A stretch of DNA of 40,677 nt, from the IMG/VR virus record IMGVR_UViG_3300033146_003000, positions 1-40,677 of that record; one strand, 5' to 3'. How positions within the stretch are numbered: the first letter of the stretch is position 1; the number at the start of each line of letters is the position of its first letter. The notes below the pieces were generated by a model. It saw only the letters and a program-made list of their open reading frames with translations. It was not told the DNA's origin and searched no databases. Position numbers and translations under genes: made by a program. This document shows positions 1 through 6,991 of the stretch, one piece after another. Source of the stretch: a virus.

Positions 1-135
1 GTATTAAATAAACCTTTTAATAATTTAGGCAGAAATAAAGTAAAACCGCCTCAAGATTGGCTTGGTAAAACACCAAAAGAATTAGGATTTGATGTAATGA
101 CATATCAAGAATATAAGGAAAAATATGAATTATGA
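1..135 (+). CDS. C-terminal end of an unidentified protein (partial)
   Basis: Frame 1 is open from the window edge to TGA at 133-135, giving 44 residues that end in YQEYKEKYEL. It lies just upstream of, and overlaps by 8 nt, the first visible codons of the DNA polymerase fragment, in a different frame. The polymerase palm motif A and first finger helix that should come directly before are not visible here. The peptide may be the end of a homing endonuclease inserted into the polymerase gene, or the end of a separate N-terminal polymerase polypeptide. I do not recognise the sequence, and which case holds cannot be decided without the upstream DNA. Confidence 0.5.
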   Translation, partial: VLNKPFNNLGRNKVKPPQDWLGKTPKELGFDVMTYQEYKEKYEL

Positions 136-1495
136 AAATTTAACAAATGAAGAACTTATTGAGTTGTATCAAAAAGAAAAACATCTTGAAGGTGTTATGG
201 ACACAGCACAAATGACTGAAAAAATTTTAATAAATAGCCTAGACATATGGGCCCTGGTAAAGTAATTTACCAGTAAACAGAGAATAAATTGCTGGAAACT
301 CCTTAGAGCCTTTTATACTACAACATAATTGGAAACGATAAGTGTGATAGTTAAAAAAATAAAAGGATTGGACAATCAGCAGCCAAGTTTCTTAACGTGA
401 AGATTTCAAGGTGACTTGAATTAAAAGAAAAAGGTTCAGAGACTATAATTTCTCCATCCTTACGGGATGAATGTATAGTCCAACTATTTAGGAAACTTGA
501 TAGATATTTGATATGGAGCACTTGGTAATAAACATTTTGTGCTTTTTAATGAATCTATAGCTAGAAGCATTACTGGAAATGGTAGATATTTTATTAGATT
601 ATTGGCTAATGATATACAAGAAAAATTAAACAAGGTTATACCTGGTTATGAATATATTTTGGCTGGTGACACTGATTCAGTTTATTTTACTCTTGAACCT
701 TTTGTTAAAAAATATTGTAAAGATAAAGATACAATGGAAACTGTTGATTGGCTGGATGATTTTTATAATAATATAATTAATAAAATTGTTAATAGAACAA
801 TTAAAAACTTCAGTGAAAGATTAAATTTATATAAACCAGATTATATAGGTGTAGAACGAGAAGTTATATCTGATAAGGCAATCTTTTTAGCAAAGAAAAA
901 ATATGCAATGAGAGTCCTAGATAACGAAGGAAATAGATACACAACAGAAGATCCTTATATTAAAATTCAAGGTCTGGAGACTATACAAGGTGGTGTGGCT
1001 CCTTTTAGTAAAATGTATCTTAAACAATCTATACCTATGATTTTGGATAAAACAGAAGCAGAAATAAAAACTTGGGTGAAAACATTAAGGGATGAATTTG
1101 TTAGTACAGATTTAACCAATATAGCAAAAACAATAGGTATTTCAAAAATAGAAAACCCAGAATGGGGAACTATAAAAGATGGTAGAAAAGTATCACCACC
1201 TAGTAATTCAAAAGCAGCTATAGCAACTAATAAATGGCTTAAAGATAACAACAAACAAGAAGAATTTCCTTTAATAGAAGCTGGAGATAAAGCTATGATG
1301 CTGTATGTCAAAGAACCTAATTCATTCGGCAATGATAGATTTGCTTTTTTGAATAATAAATTTAGTGAATTATTTAGAAATGAGATAGATTTTGATTTAA
1401 ACTGGGAAAAAAGTTTTTTGAAACCTTTGAAAAATATGACTGATCCTTTGGGGTATGATATAGATCGTAAAACTGAAGAAATAGATGAGTGGTAA
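128..1495 (+). CDS. 43: DNA polymerase gp43, C-terminal half (family B), interrupted by a group I intron
   Basis: Replicative family B polymerase, C-terminal part of palm, fingers and thumb. Joining 128-240 to 511-1495 restores one frame of 365 residues. The exon junction rebuilds motif B, ending KILINSL then YGALGN, which corresponds to KLLINSLYGALGN of T4 gp43. Motif C, AGDTDSVYF, carries the catalytic Asp pair. The last residues TEEIDEW are where T4 gp43 has its clamp-binding tail. An ATG at 128 sits 5 nt after AAGGA, and no open frame continues upstream, so this looks like a separately translated second half (split gp43B) lacking the exonuclease domain and motif A. A second upstream intron carrying the frame-1 ORF is the alternative. 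The family and splice junction are clear; the start is tentative. Confidence 0.88.
241..510 (+). other. Group I self-splicing intron in the DNA polymerase gene
   Basis: The 270-nt insertion interrupts conserved motif B between the second and third bases of a Leu codon and contains in-frame stops. The 5' exon ends in U (240) and the intron ends in G (510), as group I chemistry requires. The internal guide GGGC (249-252) pairs with GCCU (237-240), giving the canonical U-G wobble at the splice site (P1). CATAT (244-248) pairs with ATATG (511-515) of the 3' exon (P10). Core-like strings are present: AATTGCTGGAAACTCC, GACAATCAGCAGCCAAG, and TTCAGAGACTATA with TATAGTCC for P7. There is no internal ORF, so it is not mobile by itself. 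The exact subgroup was not determined. Confidence 0.93.
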
Positions 1496-1515
1496 TATGT
1501 TGTAATTTAATAAGG

Positions 1516-1539
1516 CTCTAAGCTTCTTTGTGATATAAT
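1516..1539 (+). promoter_or_regulatory. Host-type sigma-70 (early) promoter
   Basis: CTCTAAGCTTC is followed by TGTGA and TATAAT (1534-1539). The layout matches the Campylobacter sigma-70 pattern (TTTAAGTnTT, TG, TATAAT). It lies 24 nt upstream of the ATG at 1563, which has a strong GAAGGAG site. Confidence 0.75.
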
Positions 1540-1562
1540 ATACATATAAAGAAGGAGAAGTT

Positions 1563-1949
1563 ATGAAACATAAAGATGAAATTATAAGATGGACTAACTG
1601 CCCAGATGGTACAATGGTATGGCAAAAAATTGGAGATAACTGGTATCGTATTAATAACCCTGATTGGCGACCAAATAATGTTTATATTGTTGACGACGAA
1701 GAAGCAGAAAAACGAAAACTTGAACCAAATAATGTTTATATTGTTGACGACGAAGAAGCAGAAAAACGAAAACTTGAATATGATACTCCAGTTTATGAAT
1801 GGCAGTGGCTTGTTTGGTTTGAATCAGAAAAACGATGGATACTTACGGAAATCCATTATACAGATGTTGAAACCGCTAGAAGATACGTGTCAAAAGACGG
1901 AACAAATTTTCAAAAATTCGAACCGTCAAAAAGAGAGGTTTATAGATGA
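1563..1949 (+). CDS. Small Trp-rich phage protein with an internal 18-residue duplication
   Basis: 128 residues, function unknown. It starts at an ATG after GAAGGAG, directly downstream of a promoter. Residues about 37-54 and 55-72 are a perfect tandem copy (PNNVYIVDDEEAEKRKLE), identical at DNA level, so the duplication is recent. The C-terminal half (PVYEWQWLVWF ... FEPSKRE) matches the end of the next gene (PVYEYQWLYKY ... FEPSKRE), and VDDEEAEKRKLE matches VDDEHAELRKLQ there, so the two are paralogues. The many Trp and Tyr residues suggest a small compact beta domain. It forms an operon with the two genes that follow. Confidence 0.8.
   Translation: MKHKDEIIRWTNCPDGTMVWQKIGDNWYRINNPDWRPNNVYIVDDEEAEKRKLEPNNVYIVDDEEAEKRKLEYDTPVYEWQWLVWFESEKRWILTEIHYTDVETARRYVSKDGTNFQKFEPSKREVYR
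1671..1778 (+). repeat. Perfect 54-bp tandem duplication
   Basis: Two adjacent identical 54-nt copies (1671-1724 and 1725-1778), each beginning CCAAATAATG and ending AAACTTGAA. The unit is a multiple of three, so the reading frame is kept and 18 residues are added to the protein. Confidence 0.97.
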
Positions 1950-2407
1950 AAAATTTAATGACGAATCAAGAAATTAAAAATGAAATGGCACGTTGGGTTG
2001 ATTCAGGGTTTAAACAAGTATGGTGTAACACTAACGAAAACGGCTGGATTACTGTTTTGATTCCTTCTTGGACTCCTGCTCATAAATGGATAGTTGATGA
2101 TGAGCATGCAGAGTTAAGAAAATTACAATTCAATAAACCAAATACAAAATTTCAAATGTATAATACTTTTGAAAACGTATGGGAGGATGCCATCGGAAAT
2201 GCTTTATGGCTGCCAAATATAGATTATCAAGTTAAACCTGAACCAGTTTATGAGTATCAATGGTTATATAAGTATACGCCGGATTTGGGTGAGCCTATAT
2301 ATCTTATGACAGAAAAATATCATACAAGAAAAGAAACAATATTAAATGAGTATTATGGTGCTTCTGAGCCTATACCATTTGAACCATCAAAGAGGGAGAA
2401 AAAATGA
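1946..2407 (+). CDS. Small Trp-rich phage protein, paralogue of the upstream gene
   Basis: 153 residues, function unknown. The ATG overlaps the upstream stop (ATGA), with GAGAGG as ribosome site, so translation is probably coupled. It shares with the upstream protein the N-terminal ARWVDSG/IRWTNCP region, one copy of the VDDEHAELRKLQ segment, PVYEYQWLY and the C-terminal FEPSKRE. It has a longer middle part, and only one copy of the element that is duplicated upstream, so it represents the ancestral form. No signal peptide or membrane segment is seen. Confidence 0.8.
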   Translation: MKNLMTNQEIKNEMARWVDSGFKQVWCNTNENGWITVLIPSWTPAHKWIVDDEHAELRKLQFNKPNTKFQMYNTFENVWEDAIGNALWLPNIDYQVKPEPVYEYQWLYKYTPDLGEPIYLMTEKYHTRKETILNEYYGASEPIPFEPSKREKK

Positions 2408-2781
2408 CAACAGATCTATATGAGTTAGAAGCAGGGTATTATGACGGAGAAACGCCAAGAGATTATTATGACGCTGACGGGAACATAATCACTAAAGAAG
2501 ATGCTTTATATGCGATTATTAATAATATCGATGAGATAACTGTAAAAGTAGATAATGATTATGAGAATACTCCTGCATTATTCATACAAGTGGATTACGA
2601 TGACGCGTCTATGTTTACTACTTTTATGGATTTGGCATCTATAGTGTTTCCTGATATCGACCAAACGTATTTTAGGAAATTAGATGAACCTATGGAATGT
2701 ATTTATCTGCCTGAAGAAAATGTATACACAGCAGAAGAAAAAATAAACGCTTTAATAGAACAAATTAAAAATAAACTATAA
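2404..2781 (+). CDS. Acidic hypothetical phage protein
   Basis: 125 residues with many Asp, Glu and Tyr. The start ATG overlaps the previous stop (ATGA) and is preceded by GAGGGAG, so it is the third gene of a coupled operon. The N-terminal part (YYDGETPRDYYDADGN) is strongly acidic. No known motif, membrane segment or signal peptide is recognised. A DNA-mimic type function is possible for so acidic a protein, but nothing beyond composition supports it. Confidence 0.72.
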   Translation: MTTDLYELEAGYYDGETPRDYYDADGNIITKEDALYAIINNIDEITVKVDNDYENTPALFIQVDYDDASMFTTFMDLASIVFPDIDQTYFRKLDEPMECIYLPEENVYTAEEKINALIEQIKNKL

Positions 2782-2818
2782 TTTATTTTTACCGTAAACC
2801 ATTAACAAAGGAAATAAC

Positions 2819-3067
2819 ATGGACTCAACACTACAAAAAATTCAAGACTCAAAGCTTTATAAAACAGATAATATTGGCGTTGCTACAGTAACAATTCTTG
2901 AAGAAAGACGACTACTAAAACAAGCCCAACTAAGCAAAAAAACAATTAAACAACTTAATGACTACGTTTTTGGTGATGCTGAAAACCCGTTCCAAAACAT
3001 TCAAGATCTATATGAAAAGAAAAATAAAGAACTTCAACAAAGAATGGATAAAATTTTATCAATTTAA
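2819..3067 (+). CDS. Small charged helical hypothetical protein
   Basis: 82 residues, mostly Lys, Gln, Glu and Leu, with predicted long helices and no recognised motif. It starts at an ATG preceded by AAAGGAAATAAC and follows the previous gene by 37 nt without an obvious promoter, so it is probably in the same transcript. The C-terminal stretch from YEKKNKELQQRMDKI looks like a short coiled coil. Confidence 0.68.
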   Translation: MDSTLQKIQDSKLYKTDNIGVATVTILEERRLLKQAQLSKKTIKQLNDYVFGDAENPFQNIQDLYEKKNKELQQRMDKILSI

Positions 3068-3073
3068 GAAATA

Positions 3074-3095
3074 TTTAAGCTTGTTCTTGTATAAT
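3074..3095 (+). promoter_or_regulatory. Host-type sigma-70 (early) promoter upstream of the outer-membrane protein
   Basis: TTTAAGCTT (3074-3082) followed by TTCTTG and TATAAT (3090-3095), the same layout as the other early promoters here. It would give the outer-membrane protein mRNA a leader of about 125 nt. Confidence 0.7.
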
Positions 3096-3138
3096 AGATT
3101 AATGAAAGATAAATGAAAATAAGGTAATGTTAACGATT

Positions 3139-3146
3139 TATAAATA
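3139..3146 (+). promoter_or_regulatory. T4-type late promoter for the outer-membrane protein
   Basis: TATAAATA, the T4 late promoter octamer, followed by AAAAAC. It lies 81 nt before the ATG of the outer-membrane protein and downstream of a host-type promoter, so the gene may be transcribed both early and late. Confidence 0.65.
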
Positions 3147-3165
3147 AAAAACATTAAGAAAAATA

Positions 3166-3207
3166 TTGAACTATATATGAAATAGTATGAAACCTTCGGG
3201 AGTTCAA
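3166..3207 (+). promoter_or_regulatory. Inverted repeat in the 5' leader of the outer-membrane protein gene
   Basis: TTGAACT (3166-3172) and AGTTCAA (3201-3207) form a perfect 7-bp stem enclosing CCTTCGGG. The structure ends 20 nt before the start codon and would be in transcripts from either upstream promoter. It could stabilise the mRNA or control translation; the role is inferred. Confidence 0.45.
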
Positions 3208-3227
3208 CAAAAATTAAAAGGAAACAA

Positions 3228-3875
3228 ATGAAAAAAATTATTATGAGCCTAGCGGCTATGACGGCAATGGCAACAGCAGGTGGAGATATTCTTCCAACAC
3301 CAGTAGTAGAAACTGTAGAAGTACAAACTCCATGGACTGGTCTTTATATTGGTGGTGCGCTTACAGCTAATCAAACGTACCTTAAAGGCGAGGCTGACTG
3401 GTTTGAAACATCAGCTAATAACAAAACTGCTTATGGTATTCAAGGTGATCTTGGTTATACTTTCTTCAACAACGGTGATATTGCTCTTTCTGCTGAAGGT
3501 AGATTTGGTGGATCATTCGGTGGAGATGACTATGTAGAAACTTCTTATTGGGGTATTTATGCTAAACCAGAAGCTATGTTTGGTAACTTTGGTGTTTATG
3601 GTCTTGCTGGTTACGGCGAACTTGATTACACAAAATCAGGTGACGTTTATGGTGGAATCCCTGTAACTTATGCTTATACTACAACAACTGATGGCTTCAC
3701 ATGGGGTATTGGTGGAGAATATGCTGTATCAGAAAATGTAACAATTTTTGCTGATTATGTAGTACAACCTACTCTTGACCTTGTAGGATTGACTGATGTT
3801 GATTATGCAACAGTAATTACTGAAGATAATATCGAAACTGATGTAATTAGCGTAGGTGTTAATTATAAGTTTTAA
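3228..3875 (+). CDS. Outer-membrane beta-barrel protein with signal peptide
   Basis: 215 residues. The N-terminus MKKIIMSLAAMTAMATA is a Sec signal peptide and the mature protein would start near GGDI, as in many Sulfurimonas/Sulfurovum outer-membrane proteins. The rest consists of alternating amphipathic strands (WTGLYIGGALTAN, YGIQGDLGYTFF, WGIYAKPEAMF, FGVYGLAGYGELDY, FTWGIGGEYAVSENVTIFADY) and ends in YKF, the aromatic C-terminus recognised by the BAM machinery. This fits the OmpA-like/opacity 8-strand barrel family. Codon use is less AT-biased than in neighbouring genes, which suggests acquisition from the host. A phage-made surface barrel could mask or replace a receptor (superinfection exclusion) or alter the envelope; this is inference. 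Confidence 0.88.
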   Translation: MKKIIMSLAAMTAMATAGGDILPTPVVETVEVQTPWTGLYIGGALTANQTYLKGEADWFETSANNKTAYGIQGDLGYTFFNNGDIALSAEGRFGGSFGGDDYVETSYWGIYAKPEAMFGNFGVYGLAGYGELDYTKSGDVYGGIPVTYAYTTTTDGFTWGIGGEYAVSENVTIFADYVVQPTLDLVGLTDVDYATVITEDNIETDVISVGVNYKF

Positions 3876-3879
3876 TTAT

Positions 3880-3920
3880 AATTCTTATAGAGTCCCCTTC
3901 GGGGAACTCACTTAAGAATT
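3880..3920 (+). terminator. Stem-loop terminator after the outer-membrane protein gene
   Basis: The outer stem AATTCTTA/TAAGAATT (3880-3887, 3913-3920) encloses an inner GAGTCCCC-TTC-GGGG..CTC hairpin. A T-tract follows after about 10 nt (3930-3935), which is further away than in a classical intrinsic terminator. The next promoter begins immediately afterwards. Confidence 0.55.
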
Positions 3921-3943
3921 ATTTAAACCTTTTTTGTTATAAT
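3921..3943 (+). promoter_or_regulatory. Host-type sigma-70 promoter of the replication operon
   Basis: ATTTAAACC, a T-tract with TTG, and TATAAT (3938-3943). It lies 16 nt before the ATG at 3959, which has AAGGAG as ribosome site. It would drive the genes up to the helicase gp41. Confidence 0.7.
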
Positions 3944-3958
3944 ACAAAAAGGAGAAAA

Positions 3959-4246
3959 ATGAAAAATATTAAAATAACTAGAACTTTAATGAACCAATTG
4001 ATAATTGGTGAAACTACAGAAACCTCACATCTTGTCAAAATACATAAACCTTATAATGTCGCTTTAACAGTTGATAGTATAGAATTATACCCATTTGATA
4101 AAGAAATTATTCAAACTGATATAGAAGATATTACTCTATCAAAAGAAAATTTAATGTATTGGACACAACCAGGTGAATCATTAATAAACGCTTATATACA
4201 AGCTAGAACTGGTCTTCAAACAGAAGCACCTCAAATTATAACATAA
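3959..4246 (+). CDS. Sm-like (Lsm-type) phage protein, first paralogue
   Basis: 95 residues. The order of elements (QLIIGETTE, a short strand and HKPYNVAL, a SIELYPFDKE segment, then NLMYWTQPGESLINAYIQ) resembles a conserved small protein of T4-like cyanophages and pelagiphages (LITGEELIGEV ... KKP ... PYLPFA ... Y..EP..EMKNQYNQ), described as Sm-like. The next gene has the same layout and is a paralogue. Such proteins may bind RNA or form small rings. It is first in an operon with clamp-loader and helicase genes. The family call is from pattern memory, not a search. Confidence 0.6.
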   Translation: MKNIKITRTLMNQLIIGETTETSHLVKIHKPYNVALTVDSIELYPFDKEIIQTDIEDITLSKENLMYWTQPGESLINAYIQARTGLQTEAPQIIT

Positions 4247-4254
4247 GGAAAGAA

Positions 4255-4587
4255 ATGACAGTGATTGTAAAAGATAAAAAAGGAAATTTTTTAATTGGTG
4301 AAGGCGGAAAACATAAAGATGTATTTAGATTGAAATATCCGTTTATAATGAAAAAAACTGATGAGGGTATTGCTATTATGCCTTATGATGTAGAAATGAT
4401 TGATACTATTATACCTTTTATTGACTATTACCCAGATGAATATGAGTATCAGGCACAACCTTTAAGGGGGTTTGAAGAATTTTATCTTGAAGGTGTAGAA
4501 AAGTACCTTAACGAATTAGAAGAGAGAGAAGAACAAGAGAAACAAAAAGCGAAAGAAAAAAATGATTCTACCGTTATTCAAAGCTAA
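4255..4587 (+). CDS. Sm-like (Lsm-type) phage protein, second paralogue
   Basis: 110 residues, ATG after AAGGAAAGAA, 8 nt downstream of its paralogue. It shares the pattern FLIGEGG, then RLKYPFIM, a GIAIMPYDVEM segment and YEYQAQPLRGFEEFYLEGV, matching the first copy (LIIGETT, HKPYNVAL, SIELYPFDKE, YWTQPGESLINAYIQ). It differs by a C-terminal extension rich in Glu and Lys (about residues 85-105), a likely charged helix. Tandem, diverged Sm-like genes suggest a hetero-oligomer; this is inference. Confidence 0.58.
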   Translation: MTVIVKDKKGNFLIGEGGKHKDVFRLKYPFIMKKTDEGIAIMPYDVEMIDTIIPFIDYYPDEYEYQAQPLRGFEEFYLEGVEKYLNELEEREEQEKQKAKEKNDSTVIQS

Positions 4588-4813
4588 AACTGTAGAAACA
4601 GATAGTTATAATGCTGGAATAACCGTTATTGGAGATTTTGTGTATACCCCACCTTATACTAATCCACATGGTCTTAAAATTGGAGCTGGGTATGAAATAT
4701 GGGAAAGAGAAGAAAAAATTGATAATAAGTTATTTGATTCATATTTTGCAATTGACCCAGAAACTTTAGAGTTATCTCTTGATAATGGGAAAACCTTTAA
4801 GGAATTAAAATGA
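4562..4813 (+). CDS. Hypothetical protein between Sm-like genes and clamp loader
   Basis: 83 residues. The ATG lies inside the end of the previous gene (26-nt overlap) and has only a weak purine-rich upstream site, so it may depend on translational coupling. The stop overlaps the start of gp62 (ATGA). It appears beta-rich with a PPYTNPHGLKIGAGYEIW stretch; no known family recognised. Its position between replication genes suggests a replication-linked role, but nothing in the sequence shows one. Confidence 0.65.
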   Translation: MILPLFKAKTVETDSYNAGITVIGDFVYTPPYTNPHGLKIGAGYEIWEREEKIDNKLFDSYFAIDPETLELSLDNGKTFKELK

Positions 4814-5199
4814 CACCATGGCAAACTATGACATCTTTATTAAATAATAAAGAGCCCACAAAAGAAGAAAAAGAAAAAATAAATTCTTTTCTTTTGTTAA
4901 GATGGTTATCAAATGACCCAAACACTGTTCAAATGGCTAATTATGTTAATAGATTTTACAACATGCCTCCACTTATGCAGTATCAATTTTGTGATGATTA
5001 TTTGGAATTATCAGGCATAAAAAATAGAGTTAAATTTATATACTACCAAAAAGAAAAAATAGACAAGGATTATCAAACTTATATTGATTCAATACAAAAA
5101 AAATATAACTTAAACACTCAGCAAGCAGAAAATTATTATAAAATTTTACCAAAAACAGATTTAGAAAAAATAAAAACAACATACGAAAACAGGGATTAA
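4810..5199 (+). CDS. 62: Clamp-loader small subunit gp62
   Basis: 129 residues. It matches the short gp62 type of T4-like cyanophages: a small N-terminal helix, then NSFLLLRWLSNDPNTVQMANYVNRF (cyanophage NSFMVNRGLSYFPDTVMYANAMNRY), an LMQYQFCDDYL helix, a KRKFIKY-like YYQKEK segment and the C-terminal NLNTQQAENYYKILPKTDLEKI (cyanophage ERAKEALRVLSKNQLDTI). With gp44, which is not in this window, it loads the gp45 clamp. T4 gp62 is 187 residues, so this is a short form. The ATG overlaps the previous stop and has AAGGAATT upstream; the helicase gene follows by 1 nt. Confidence 0.82.
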   Translation: MTPWQTMTSLLNNKEPTKEEKEKINSFLLLRWLSNDPNTVQMANYVNRFYNMPPLMQYQFCDDYLELSGIKNRVKFIYYQKEKIDKDYQTYIDSIQKKYNLNTQQAENYYKILPKTDLEKIKTTYENRD

Positions 5200-5200
5200 T

Positions 5201-6562
5201 TTGAACTTAGAAGATAAAAATGTTAAAGCATTACTTGAAAACGAAGTATGTAATGCTTTGTTGACTGATACAAATTATTTCAGTACTTGTATCCATCATC
5301 TGGATGTTGATTATTTCAGTGATACTGGCTCTAGATTGATATTTAAAACTATCAAAGCACACTATAATGATTTTGGAAATATACCAACATTAAAAGAAGT
5401 TATACTGCATAATAAAAATGCTTCAAAACAAGAAAAGGAAGCACTTAAAGAAACTATAAAAGACATAAGAACAAATAAAGAACAAGTACAAACTGATTTA
5501 TTAATAGAACAAACTGAACGATTCATTAAAGATGCTATTTTTACTAAAGCTCTTATAACAGGAGCTGACGCCATGGGAGAAGCAAATCACCAAAAAAAGA
5601 TCGAAGCTTTTCATTTAGCTGAAGAATCTGTTAAAATATCTTTAAACACTGATTTTGGAGTGTTCCTCGAAGATATAGATAAAGTGTATACGGATTTTAA
5701 AGAAAAACCAGGTGTTAAATTAAATATACCTTCATTTGATTCAATGATAGGTTCCGGATTTGTGCCAAAAACTTTACATTCAATTATGGCGGCATCAGGT
5801 GTAGGCAAGTCTGCAGCACTTGCAGCGTTTACTGTAGAGTTTCTTAAACAAAAACAAGATGTTGTTTTTATTACATTAGAAATGTCTGAATCTGAAGTTT
5901 CAAAAAGAATTTATTCAAACCTTTATAACATAAACATAAAAGATATTTCTTGTGTTGATAAACAAGTTATAAAAAATAAATATAACTCCTTAAAAGAACA
6001 TATAGGACAACTTGTAATAAAAGAATTTCCAACTGGTGGGCTTTCCCCACTTGGTCTTGAAGGCTATTTGAATAATTTAAGTAATGAAAAGGGCATAAAA
6101 AACCCAATAGTTATAGTTGATTATCTTGGTTTGATGGCTTCAGACAGAATAAAATCTATGGAAAATAGTTATAGTTTTTATGGGTCTATTGCAGAAGAAC
6201 TTAGAGCAGTAGCTCAAAAAAGAAATATAATAATATATACGGCTGGTCAACTTAATAGAAATGCTGTTAATAATCTTGAAGCTGATCAAAGCTCTTTATC
6301 AGAATCAATGAAAATATTAATGACATTAGACTCCGCTTTTATTATTGCGCAAACTCCAGAAATGAAAGACATAGGTAAAATGAAAATAAATTTTATAAAA
6401 AACAGAATGTCAGGAAAGACATGGAGTTTTGATATTAAATTCGATTATCAACATTTTAGATTTATTGATGAATTTAATACAAATGGAGTCAACCCAACTG
6501 CTGTTAAGAATCCTTTAACAAATTCATCATTTGAAAACAATCTCGCTTCTAGCATGATTTAG
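5201..6562 (+). CDS. 41: Replicative DNA helicase gp41 (DnaB family)
   Basis: 453 residues (T4 gp41 has 475). It unwinds the lagging-strand template as a hexameric ring and works with the primase. The N-terminal helical domain (1-150) is followed by the RecA-like ATPase: Walker A ASGVGKS (about 198-204), FITLEMSE (H1a/motif 1a), Walker B IVIVDYLGLM (about 303-312), the GQLNR motif 3 and INFIKNRMSG, the arginine-finger region. A TTG start at 5201 is chosen because it follows AGGGA by 5 nt and lies 1 nt after the gp62 stop; no ATG fits as well. It is the last gene of the operon, and the minus-strand gene beyond it is convergent. Confidence 0.93.
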   Translation: MNLEDKNVKALLENEVCNALLTDTNYFSTCIHHLDVDYFSDTGSRLIFKTIKAHYNDFGNIPTLKEVILHNKNASKQEKEALKETIKDIRTNKEQVQTDLLIEQTERFIKDAIFTKALITGADAMGEANHQKKIEAFHLAEESVKISLNTDFGVFLEDIDKVYTDFKEKPGVKLNIPSFDSMIGSGFVPKTLHSIMAASGVGKSAALAAFTVEFLKQKQDVVFITLEMSESEVSKRIYSNLYNINIKDISCVDKQVIKNKYNSLKEHIGQLVIKEFPTGGLSPLGLEGYLNNLSNEKGIKNPIVIVDYLGLMASDRIKSMENSYSFYGSIAEELRAVAQKRNIIIYTAGQLNRNAVNNLEADQSSLSESMKILMTLDSAFIIAQTPEMKDIGKMKINFIKNRMSGKTWSFDIKFDYQHFRFIDEFNTNGVNPTAVKNPLTNSSFENNLASSMI

Positions 6563-6580
6563 GCGTGATTCCGGTGTAAG

Positions 6581-6958
6581 TTAACGGTGCTTTGTCACCA
6601 AGTTAGGTTGTCTTTTAACTTTTTTTCTGTATTTTTTATTTTGTCTTTTAATTTTTGATTTATTTTTTTTATACCATTGCTTTCGTTTTTTGGCATCTTT
6701 TCTTCTTTGTGATTTGTCCTTTTTCTTTTCTTTATTAACTTGATGAGCACGTTTTTTAAAATAATGAACTTCATCAATGCCGTTATTATCATCAATATCC
6801 CATTCTTCATCATATATAATATCCATTATATATTCACCAACTTCTTGCAATTCTTCTTGAGTTAACTCATAAAGCATTTCTTGTATATCGTCTACAGTGA
6901 AAAACTCATTATCATAGACCTCTTCACTATCTTCTGTTAAAAATGTTTTAAAATTCAT
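6581..6958 (-). CDS. Probable T4-type internal head protein with capsid-targeting leader
   Basis: 125 residues, strikingly bipolar: residues 1-65 are acidic (Asp/Glu), residues about 68-125 are Lys/Arg-rich (KKKDKSQRRKDAKKRKQWYKKN and similar). The first nine residues, MNFKTFLTE, resemble the capsid-targeting sequence of T4 internal proteins (MKTYQEFIAE) and end in LTE, fitting the L/I-x-E cleavage rule of prohead protease gp21. It is the only minus-strand gene in an otherwise plus-strand region and has its own late promoter, as expected for a virion protein. A packaged, DNA-binding protein injected with the genome is the best reading; a prohead core scaffold protein is the alternative. Confidence 0.6.
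   Translation of the reverse strand: MNFKTFLTEDSEEVYDNEFFTVDDIQEMLYELTQEELQEVGEYIMDIIYDEEWDIDDNNGIDEVHYFKKRAHQVNKEKKKDKSQRRKDAKKRKQWYKKNKSKIKRQNKKYRKKVKRQPNLVTKHR
6582..6605 (+). terminator. Possible hairpin terminator between convergent genes
   Basis: TAAC-GGTG-CTTTGT-CACC-AA-GTTA lies just after the helicase gene and overlaps the end of the convergent minus-strand gene. The T-rich stretch is about 10-20 nt further on, so this is only a candidate. Confidence 0.3.
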
Positions 6959-6966
6959 TTTATACC

Positions 6967-6990
6967 TTTTTAAGTTTAATATGTTATAAT
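6967..6990 (+). promoter_or_regulatory. Host-type sigma-70 (early) promoter, divergent from a late promoter
   Basis: TTTTTAAGTTT, then ATG and TATAAT (6985-6990), 20 nt before the ATG at 7011. The −10 element directly abuts a late promoter on the other strand. Confidence 0.72.
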
Positions 6991-6991
6991 A

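Noticed and set aside
241-510. An intron-encoded homing endonuclease
   Set aside because: The intron is only 270 nt and contains no long open frame; the ORF ending at 135 lies outside it.
967-1332. Long ORFs on the strand opposite to clear genes (for example 967-1332, 8904-9413, 29331-29612 minus)
   Set aside because: They are shadows of the polymerase, metallopeptidase/VWA and MoxR-type genes, lack ribosome sites and have no recognisable protein features.
3228-3875. Phage tail or baseplate protein instead of an outer-membrane protein
   Set aside because: A clear Sec signal peptide, amphipathic strands and a C-terminal aromatic residue argue for export and outer-membrane insertion.
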